Assembly: GCA_037445185.1 (NCBI GenBank)
Contig: JBBIKZ010000064.1
Span: 1 to 13,615, forward strand
Length of the DNA: 13,615 nt
Source of the DNA: JANWZL01 sp037445185
Lineage (GTDB): Bacteria > Pseudomonadota > Gammaproteobacteria > Burkholderiales > Thiobacillaceae
Direction of reading: 5' to 3'
Shown here one piece after another: positions 1-13,615 of this stretch (its first letter is position 1; each line of letters starts with the position of its first letter). Made by a program: the position numbers and the translations under genes. The notes under the pieces were generated by a model, which made no database searches, had not been told where the DNA came from, and was given only the letters and a program-made list of their open reading frames with translations.

Positions 1-188
1 GCCGATCGCGGCGCGGCGCGGGTGTCCTGTCCGGCTACGCCGTCCAAGTCCCCCGCCCCGCACAATTGCCTCGGTCGTCTGGTCAGCATGCGGTTCACAA
101 TACGAGGTCGGGCTTCAGGCCGACAACCGTAAAGCATAACGATTACCTCATTGACCTTAAGGCCAAGCTGCGCCCGACCTGCCCGCGT
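1..188. other. Left-edge stretch without a confident gene
   Basis: This stretch lies downstream of fmt. The only reading worth recording is on the minus strand: an ATG at 137-135, preceded by GAGGT with a 7-nt spacer, opens 45 codons that run off the window edge without a stop (it starts MLYGCRPEAR). It uses rare codons (AGA, AGG, CGA), lacks the strong GC3 bias of its neighbours and matches no family I recognise. In particular it does not look like the start of rsmB, the usual next gene after fmt. I see no convincing terminator for def-fmt here. The stretch may be an intergenic region or the 5' end of an unidentified gene; the edge prevents a decision. Confidence 0.3.
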
Positions 189-1130
189 TCAGTCGTGCCC
201 GGCCCCCTCGCCCAGCACGACGCCCGGCGCGAGCGCGTGACCGGCGAGAAACGCGGCCGCCTCCAGCCGTCGGCCGCCGGCCGGCTGCAGCGCCAGGATG
301 CGCAGCGCCGCCTCGCCGCAGGCCACGGTGATGCCGTCCTGACCGCACGAGAGCACCTCGCCTGGCCGCCCCTGCCCCTCGCAGGGCCGCGCCCGCCAGA
401 TCTTGAGGACCGTATCGCCCAGCGTGGTCCAGGCCCCAGGCGTGGGATCGAAAGCCCGTACCTGGCGCTCGATGACGGCCGCAGGCTCACCCCAGGTGAT
501 GCGTGCCTCCGCCTTGGCGATCTTGGCGGCATAGGTGGCGTGCCGGTCGTCCTGTGGCTGCGGCACGACCTCGCCCGCGGCCAGACGCGGCAGCAAGGTG
601 ACGATCTCGCGCGCGCCCAAGGCCGCCAGCCGGTCGTGCAGGCTGCCGGCCGTGTCCTCCGGAGCGATGGGCAGCCTCGCCATGGCCAGGATGGGACCGG
701 TGTCCAGGCCGGCCTCCATCTGCATCAGGGTGATGCCGGTCTGCGCGTCGCCGGCCAGGATGGCGCGCTGGATGGGCGCCGCGCCGCGCCAGCGCGGCAG
801 CAGCGAGGCATGGATGTTGACGCAGCCCAGGCGGGGCAGGTCCAACACCGACTGGGGCAGGATGAGCCCGTAGGCCGCCACCACCATCACCTCAGCCGCG
901 GCCTCGGCGATGCGGCGGCGCGCCGCCTCGGAGGCGAGGCCTTGCGGCTGGTAGACCGGCAAGCCCAGCCGTATGGCGAGCGTCTTGACCGGGCTCGCCT
1001 TGAGCTGCATCCCCCGCCCCGCCGGTCGGTCGGGCTGGGTCAGCACCAGGGCGATGTCATGGCCGGCCGCATGCAGGGCCTCAAGCGCCGTGGCCGCGAA
1101 TTCAGGGGTACCGGCGAATGTCAGTCTCAT
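189..1130 (-). CDS. fmt: Methionyl-tRNA formyltransferase
   Basis: Transfers a formyl group from 10-formyltetrahydrofolate to Met-tRNA(fMet) in the cytoplasm, producing the initiator for translation. The 313-residue product is about the length of E. coli Fmt (315). The N-terminal formyltransferase Rossmann domain begins with the family-typical [11 protein letters not shown]. The catalytic triad is visible as N105, H107 and D143, and the signature [13 protein letters not shown] spans 109-121. The C-terminal OB-like tRNA-binding domain fills roughly 205-313. I chose the ATG at 1130-1128 because homologous proteins begin there. A TTG at 1172 and a GTG in the same frame (about 1163) would add 11-14 unconserved residues. 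No Shine-Dalgarno sequence precedes the chosen ATG; the mRNA just upstream is C-rich. The gene follows def by 69 bp and is probably co-transcribed with it. Confidence 0.97.
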   Translation of the reverse strand: MRLTFAGTPEFAATALEALHAAGHDIALVLTQPDRPAGRGMQLKASPVKTLAIRLGLPVYQPQGLASEAARRRIAEAAAEVMVVAAYGLILPQSVLDLPRLGCVNIHASLLPRWRGAAPIQRAILAGDAQTGITLMQMEAGLDTGPILAMARLPIAPEDTAGSLHDRLAALGAREIVTLLPRLAAGEVVPQPQDDRHATYAAKIAKAEARITWGEPAAVIERQVRAFDPTPGAWTTLGDTVLKIWRARPCEGQGRPGEVLSCGQDGITVACGEAALRILALQPAGGRRLEAAAFLAGHALAPGVVLGEGAGHD

Positions 1131-1199
1131 GGGGATGGGGGATATGTGATATGGGGTATTCACCTCACCCAACCCCCATTACCCATATCCGGTCTTGTC
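1131..1199 (-). promoter_or_regulatory. Structured def-fmt intergenic leader (overlapping inverted repeats)
   Basis: The 69-bp gap between def and fmt holds two overlapping inverted repeats. Pair A joins 1148-1158 with 1180-1189: ten base pairs with one bulged G, arms GATATGGG[G]TA and TACCCATATC on the plus strand. Pair B joins 1135-1141 (ATGGGGG) with 1173-1179 (CCCCCAT). Because they interleave, they must be alternative folds or a pseudoknot. On the transcribed (minus) strand the segment is also G-rich, with runs of 3, 5, 3 and 2 G. The only purine-rich SD-like sequence (GAGGTG) sits in the loop of pair A, far from the fmt ATG. A role in fmt translation is inference; the repeats themselves are seen directly. 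Confidence 0.4.
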
Positions 1200-1703
1200 T
1201 TACATCGTCTCCCGCTGCTGCTTTTTCAGCTTCTGCTTGATGCGATCCTGCTTGAGGCGGGAGAGGTACTCGACGAAGACCCTGCCCTTGAGGTGATCGA
1301 TCTCGTGCTGGATGCATATGCCCAGCAGCCCCTCGGCCTCCAGCTCGAAGGGCTCGCCCTGCAGGTTCAGGGCGCGCACCTTGATGCGTTGGGCGCGCTT
1401 GACCTTGTCATAGATGCCGGGCACGGACAGACACCCTTCCTCGTTCACCGCCTCGCCCTCGGCGGCGATGATTTCGGGGTTGATGAAGACCTTGAGGTCG
1501 TCGCGCTTCTCGCTCACGTCCACCACGATCATCTGGATGTGGCGGTCTACCTGGGTGGCGGCTAGACCGATGCCCGGCGCGGCATACATGGTCTCGGCCA
1601 TGTCCGCGGCCAGCTGACGGATGGCGTCGTCCACCACCTCCACCGGCTTGGCCACGGTGTGCAGCCGCTTGTCCGGGTAATGCAGGATCTTCAGCAAAGC
1701 CAT
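1200..1703 (-). CDS. def: Peptide deformylase
   Basis: Cytoplasmic metalloenzyme that removes the formyl group from the N-terminal methionine of nascent proteins, reversing the modification made by Fmt. The 167-residue product is close to the usual size (E. coli 169). All three family motifs are present: G-I-G-L-A-A-T-Q at 44-51, E-G-C-L-S-V-P-G at 89-96 with metal ligand C91, and Q-H-E-I-D-H-L at 132-138 with ligands H133 and H137 and catalytic E134. The C-terminus is rich in Lys, Arg and Gln, as is common in this family. The start is the ATG at 1703-1701, giving [10 protein letters not shown]; a TTG nine codons upstream is in frame but unconserved. No SD-like purine run precedes the ATG. 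It is first in the leftward def-fmt pair, divergent from the LysM gene. Confidence 0.97.
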   Translation of the reverse strand: MALLKILHYPDKRLHTVAKPVEVVDDAIRQLAADMAETMYAAPGIGLAATQVDRHIQMIVVDVSEKRDDLKVFINPEIIAAEGEAVNEEGCLSVPGIYDKVKRAQRIKVRALNLQGEPFELEAEGLLGICIQHEIDHLKGRVFVEYLSRLKQDRIKQKLKKQQRETM

Positions 1704-1789
1704 CGAACAACAGGGTGCAAAAACCAACAATTTAAATTAAGTTAAGCGCCGAGCCGATTAAAAGCAAACCCCTATTAACAGGTGAGACC
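1704..1789. promoter_or_regulatory. AT-rich divergent promoter region between def and the LysM gene
   Basis: These 86 bp separate the divergent def and LysM starts and are strikingly AT-rich for this window. They include the perfect palindrome AATTTAAATT (1729-1738), the direct repeat TTAAGTTAAG nearby, and TATTAA at 1773-1778. On the minus strand TAAATT or TAATTT near 1729-1735 could be a -10 box for def-fmt. The TATTAA is too close to the LysM start to serve it well. I cannot assign a confident -35/-10 pair on either strand, so only the region is called. Confidence 0.5.
1780..1786 (+). promoter_or_regulatory. Ribosome binding site of the LysM gene
   Basis: AGGTGAG lies just before the ATG at 1790, with about 7 nt between the AGG core and the start codon. 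It selects this ATG over the in-frame ATG at 1811. It is one of the few clear SD sequences in the window. Confidence 0.65.
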
Positions 1790-2884
1790 ATGCGTGTTCG
1801 CGCTTCGTTCATGACCCGGTTGTTCCTCGCCCTGTTGTTCGCCGTCAGCGCGCAGGCGGATGACGTCACCCTGAAGGACACGGCCCCCGACAGCTACACG
1901 GTAGTCAAGGGGGATACGCTGTGGGGGATCGCCGCCCGCTTTCTCAACGATCCGTGGAAATGGCCCGAGGTCTGGCAGCTGAACAAGGCGGAGATCCGCA
2001 ATCCTCACCTCATCTACCCGGGCGACCGCATCCGCCTCATCCGCGGCGAGCGCCCCCGCCTAGTGCTGGAACGCGGCATCCCCACCGTCAGGCTCTCGCC
2101 CCAGGTGCGGGCCGAACCCCTGGCCCGGGCAGAGCCCGGCATCCCCAGCATCCCGCGCGAGGCCATCGCCCCCTTCCTCAACCGGGGCGGGGTGATCGGC
2201 GCGGACGAACTGACGCGGGCGCCGCGCATCCTAGGCTCCAGCGACGAGCGGGTGATCTTCGGCGCGCACGACACGGTCTATGCCGACGCCGGCGAGGCGC
2301 GCGACTGGCAGATCGTGCGCCAGGGCGCGGCCTTGCAGGACCCCGTCACGGGTGAGACGCTGGGCTTCGAGCTGATCCACGTGGGCGAGGCCCGTACCCT
2401 GCAGCCGGGCAGCCCGCAGCTGTTGCGCATCGTGCACGCCCAGCAGGAGGTCCTGGAGCGCGACCGCCTGCTGCCCCTGACCGAGGGCGGCGACATCCAG
2501 TTCGCGCCCCGCGCCCCCGACAAGGCGGTCGAGGCGCGGGTGATGGCCACCCTCGGGGGCGTCGAGGGCGCCGGCCCCTACACCACCGTGCTGCTCAACC
2601 AGGGGCGTCGCGACGGGATCGAAGTCGGGCACGTCCTGGGTCTGTTCAAGGCCGGCCGTTCCGTCGCCGACCCCCGCTGTCTGCGCGCCGGCAAGCTCGC
2701 CTTCCTCGCCGGCGGGCTGCAGGCCGCCAGCGACTGCGTCCCCGACAACAACGACATGAGCGCCCTGCCCGAGCGGCGCATCGGGCTCGTCTTCGTCTAC
2801 CGGGTGTTCGACCGGGTCGCCTACGCCCTAGTGATGAACAGCGAGGAGCCGGTCTACATTCGGGATGTGGCCAGGAACCCCTGA
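1790..2884 (+). CDS. tsaP: Secreted LysM protein, TsaP-like (pilus secretin-associated)
   Basis: A 364-residue exported peptidoglycan-binding protein. A signal peptide covers residues 1-23 (basic start, hydrophobic L-F-L-A-L-L-F-A-V, likely cleavage after A-Q-A). A LysM domain follows at about 36-84, with Y-T-V-V-K-G-D-T-L-W-G-I-A and the closing I-Y-P-G-D-R-I. The C-terminal half includes a FlgT-C-like segment (about 248-286, with V-L-L-N-Q-G-R-R-D-G-I-E-V-G). TsaP proteins, which anchor the type IV pilus secretin to peptidoglycan, share this architecture. In Pseudomonas aeruginosa the gene between def and dprA is the TsaP homologue, the same position as here. Residues 290-320 carry two cysteines (C297, C316) that could form a disulfide in the periplasm. 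No pilus genes are in view, so the name rests on architecture and synteny. It probably shares a transcript with dprA, 90 bp downstream. Confidence 0.85.
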   Translation: MRVRASFMTRLFLALLFAVSAQADDVTLKDTAPDSYTVVKGDTLWGIAARFLNDPWKWPEVWQLNKAEIRNPHLIYPGDRIRLIRGERPRLVLERGIPTVRLSPQVRAEPLARAEPGIPSIPREAIAPFLNRGGVIGADELTRAPRILGSSDERVIFGAHDTVYADAGEARDWQIVRQGAALQDPVTGETLGFELIHVGEARTLQPGSPQLLRIVHAQQEVLERDRLLPLTEGGDIQFAPRAPDKAVEARVMATLGGVEGAGPYTTVLLNQGRRDGIEVGHVLGLFKAGRSVADPRCLRAGKLAFLAGGLQAASDCVPDNNDMSALPERRIGLVFVYRVFDRVAYALVMNSEEPVYIRDVARNP

Positions 2885-2974
2885 CGGCCCGCCGCCGGCC
2901 GGTGGACCACGCCCGCCGGCGAACTTCGCGGCGCGGCGGCTGCCGCCCCGCATCCCCCTGCACGGCCGCCAGTC

Positions 2975-4093
2975 GTGGACTCGGACGTGAGCGGGGAAGA
3001 CCACGTATCGCCCGTGTTGACCGAGGACGAGGCGCTTTGCTGGCTCGCCCTCGAGGCCGTCCCCGGCCTGGGCCCGGAGGGTGTGCGGCGGCTGCTCGAC
3101 GCCTTCGGCCACCCCTGTGCCATCCTCGCCGCCGCGCGGGGTCAACTCGCCCCCGTGGTGGGCGAGCGCCTGGCCGAGGCCCTGACCCAGCCTGTCGCAG
3201 CCGAACGGCATCGCGCCGCCCTGGACTGGCTGGCCCAGCCTGGCAACCACCTGATCCCCATCACCCACCCGGACTACCCGGAACGCCTCAAGAGCCTGCC
3301 GGACCCGCCGCCCTGGCTCTATGTCAAGGGCGAGCGCGCCCTGCTCAGGCGGCCCATGCTGGCCATCGTCGGCAGCCGCAACGCCACCCCGCAGGGGCGC
3401 CGGGACGCGGCGGCCTTCGCCCAGGCACTGGCGGGCGCCGGGCTCGTCATCGTCAGCGGGCTGGCCCTGGGGATCGACACCGCCGCGCACGAGGGTGCGC
3501 TTAGCGGTGGCACCAGCGTGGCCGTGGTGGGCACCGGGCTCGACCGGGTGTATCCGGCCCGCAACAGGGATTTGGCGCATCGGCTCGCTGCCCGCGGCAC
3601 GATCGTGTCCGAGTTCCCCCTGGGCACGCCGCCGCGTCCCGGCCAGTTTCCGCGTCGCAACCGCATCATCAGCGGTTTGAGCCTGGGGGTGCTAGTGGTG
3701 GAGGCCGCCGTGGACAGCGGCTCGCTCATCACCGCCAGGCTGGCGGCGGAGCAGGGACGGGAGGTGTTCGCCCTGCCCGGCTCCATTCACTCGCCGCTGT
3801 CCAAGGGCTGCCATCGGCTCATCCGCGAGGGGGCGAAGCTGGTGGACTGCGTCGACGACATCCTCGAGGAGCTCGCCTGGCAGTGGTCTGCCCCGCTGCC
3901 ACCGGCTGCTCCAGCCGGTGAGCCGGCCGTCGATGCGCTGCTGGAACTGATGGGGCCTGAGCCGGTCGGACTGGACACGCTGGTGAGCCTCACCGGCTTG
4001 ACGGTGGATACCCTTTCGGCGATGCTACTTTCGCTTGAGCTGGATGGCCGCATCGGTACGCTGCCCGGCGGTCTCTACCAGCGTCTGCATTGA
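2975..4093 (+). CDS. dprA: DNA-processing protein DprA (Smf)
   Basis: Binds incoming single-stranded DNA and loads RecA during natural transformation; widely conserved even in non-competent bacteria. The 372-residue product has an N-terminal helical (SAM-like) region at about 18-85 with the helix-hairpin-helix-like P-G-L-G-P-E-G-V. The Rossmann-like core follows with G-S-R-N-A-T-P-Q-G at 133-141, S-G-L-A-L-G-I-D from 161 and F-P-R-R-N-R-I-I-S-G from 225. A C-terminal winged-helix (DprA_WH) of about 60 residues starts near 310. The start is uncertain: GTG at 2975 is the longest, but GTG at 2987, GTG at 3014 or TTG at 3017 are possible, and none has a good SD. Conservation begins only around residue 17. 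The 90-bp gap upstream contains GC-rich dyads but no U-tract, so read-through from the LysM gene is likely. Confidence 0.95.
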   Translation: MDSDVSGEDHVSPVLTEDEALCWLALEAVPGLGPEGVRRLLDAFGHPCAILAAARGQLAPVVGERLAEALTQPVAAERHRAALDWLAQPGNHLIPITHPDYPERLKSLPDPPPWLYVKGERALLRRPMLAIVGSRNATPQGRRDAAAFAQALAGAGLVIVSGLALGIDTAAHEGALSGGTSVAVVGTGLDRVYPARNRDLAHRLAARGTIVSEFPLGTPPRPGQFPRRNRIISGLSLGVLVVEAAVDSGSLITARLAAEQGREVFALPGSIHSPLSKGCHRLIREGAKLVDCVDDILEELAWQWSAPLPPAAPAGEPAVDALLELMGPEPVGLDTLVSLTGLTVDTLSAMLLSLELDGRIGTLPGGLYQRLH

Positions 4094-4125
4094 GCTACGC
4101 CCAACGTTTTTCCAGGTCTCCCGCC

Positions 4126-4584
4126 ATGTTCGACATCATCCAATACCTCTACGACCACTATCTGGTGGACGACCATTACCCTGACGCCGAAGTCCTGGCC
4201 CTGAAGCTGTCCACGGCCGGTTTCGACCGGGAGGAGATCGAACAGGCCCTGACCTGGCTCGATGGCCTGTCGGCGCTCGACCCCGAAGGCGAGGCCGGCC
4301 TCTCTCACAGCGGCATGCGTCTGTACAACGAGGCCGAGCTGCAGCGACTCGCCCCGGAGGGGCGCGGTTTTCTCGCCTTCCTGGAAAACGCCGGCCTGCT
4401 CTCCGCCTATGCGCGCGAATGGGTGATCGAGCGCGCGCTGGCCCTGGAGGAGCAGGTGGTCCCGGCGGAGAAGATCAAGTGGATCGCGCTGCTCGCCCTG
4501 TGGAAACTGGGCGGCCCCCTCTCCGCGCTGTGGCTCGAGGACCTGGTGCGGGAAGATGACGACGATCCCGTCACCCTGCACTAG
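4126..4584 (+). CDS. smg: Smg family protein (DUF494)
   Basis: A 152-residue cytoplasmic protein of the Smg/DUF494 family (E. coli Smg is 157 residues), whose molecular function is not established. It is recognised from the start M-F-D-I-I-Q-Y-L-Y-D-H-Y, an acidic helical body, and its place directly after dprA, as in many proteobacteria. I chose the ATG at 4126 because the family starts at M-F-D and AGGT lies 9 nt before it. A TTG at 4090, overlapping the dprA stop, would add 12 unconserved residues. The gap to dprA is 32 bp, so the two genes are almost certainly co-transcribed. The product ends in an acidic D-D-D-D stretch. Confidence 0.93.
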   Translation: MFDIIQYLYDHYLVDDHYPDAEVLALKLSTAGFDREEIEQALTWLDGLSALDPEGEAGLSHSGMRLYNEAELQRLAPEGRGFLAFLENAGLLSAYAREWVIERALALEEQVVPAEKIKWIALLALWKLGGPLSALWLEDLVREDDDDPVTLH

Positions 4585-4704
4585 CCCCATGGCCGGTCGT
4601 CCCGCTGCGCCAGGCCGGGCCGGCTGTCGGTCACCGCTACCCGTCATCGCCCAGCCCGGTCGCCGTCAGGCTGTCTCCCGCGCGTTCCTCCCCTGCTGAT
4701 CGCC

Positions 4705-7428
<2,724 letters not shown>

Positions 7429-7436
7429 ACCTCTCG

Positions 7437-7451
7437 GGACCGAATCGGTCC
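7437..7451 (+). terminator. Weak hairpin after topB
   Basis: GGACCG and CGGTCC form a 6-bp stem with an AAT loop, 8 nt after the topB stop. Only two T residues follow, so it is at best a weak intrinsic terminator or an RNA 3'-end stabiliser. It is the only candidate stem-loop noted between topB and the gltB promoter. Confidence 0.3.
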
Positions 7452-7495
7452 TTACCACGGAAAGTGCAGCCTCTATCCCCCTGATGCGCGTACGG

Positions 7496-7525
7496 TTGGC
7501 GGCAACCCCTTGTCCGCGCTAGAAT
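7496..7525 (+). promoter_or_regulatory. Probable sigma70 promoter of gltBD
   Basis: TTGGCG (7496-7501) and TAGAAT (7520-7525) are separated by 18 bp and match the -35 and -10 consensus at 4 of 6 and 5 of 6 positions. Transcription would begin near 7532, giving a leader of about 35 nt before the gltB ATG at 7568. This is the best promoter-like pair I found in the window. Nothing I can recognise as an operator overlaps it. Confidence 0.6.
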
Positions 7526-7567
7526 TCCCGCCCTTTTTGCACAGACCTTCACGCGGCGCTCTGGACC

Positions 7568-13584
<6,017 letters not shown>

Positions 13585-13586
13585 TA

Positions 13587-13598
13587 GGCGTCTGGTAA
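13587..13598 (+). pseudogene. Orphaned last codons of the ancestral gltD
   Basis: Immediately right of the element the bases read GGC-GTC-TGG-TAA, that is G-V-W-stop in the frame that follows TAC-CTA on the left side. They are best explained as the original gltD 3' end, separated from the gene by the insertion and no longer translated. The remaining 17 bp to the window edge show nothing recognisable. Confidence 0.75.
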
Positions 13599-13615
13599 CC
13601 CCCGCAACCGGCCAA

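Noticed and set aside
25..52. Possible second copy of the element end near the left edge (CTGTCCGG...CAAGTCC)
   Set aside because: Only short scattered matches to the 19-bp repeat, wrong spacing, no partner repeat and no CTAG.
151..156. TTGACC as a plus-strand -35 box
   Set aside because: No -10 box at 16-18 bp, and the following plus-strand sequence is antisense to fmt.
66..1565. 499-codon plus-strand frame across fmt and def
   Set aside because: Antisense to two complete, well-conserved genes; no domain and no SD.
2885..2974. GC-rich dyads between the LysM gene and dprA as a terminator
   Set aside because: Short GC-rich palindromes are expected by chance at this base composition, and no T-run follows.

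Overview
The window is a very GC-rich stretch of bacterial chromosome. Gene content, gene order and protein sequences fit a proteobacterium, most likely a betaproteobacterium. The def-fmt pair is divergent from a LysM/TsaP-type gene followed by dprA and smg, a block shared with Pseudomonas and in part with E. coli, and a full-length topoisomerase III follows smg. The species cannot be named from the sequence alone.

Layout. Positions 1-188 contain no gene I can defend. On the minus strand, def (peptide deformylase) is followed by fmt (methionyl-tRNA formyltransferase). These enzymes remove and add the formyl group of the initiator methionine. They are read leftward from an AT-rich divergent region at 1704-1789. 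On the plus strand come a secreted LysM protein resembling the pilus secretin-associated protein TsaP, dprA (ssDNA-binding transformation protein), smg (DUF494) and topB (type IA topoisomerase with a long zinc-ribbon tail). A 139-bp gap with a weak hairpin and a good sigma70-type promoter precedes gltB and gltD. These encode the large and small subunits of NADPH glutamate synthase (GOGAT), which makes two glutamates from glutamine plus 2-oxoglutarate. gltB and gltD are 4 bp apart and gltD has its ribosome binding site inside the end of gltB.

The most notable feature is at the right edge. A 163-bp non-autonomous element (13422-13584) has perfect 19-bp terminal inverted repeats and a nearly palindromic interior, and it has inserted into the last codons of gltD at a CTAG/TA target. 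Removing it in silico with one target copy gives a GltD ending Y-L-G-V-W-stop. At present the element supplies both the last residues (A-C-R-T) and the stop codon of GltD. I find no defence system, CRISPR array, tRNA, rRNA or phage gene; apart from this element the window is core genome.
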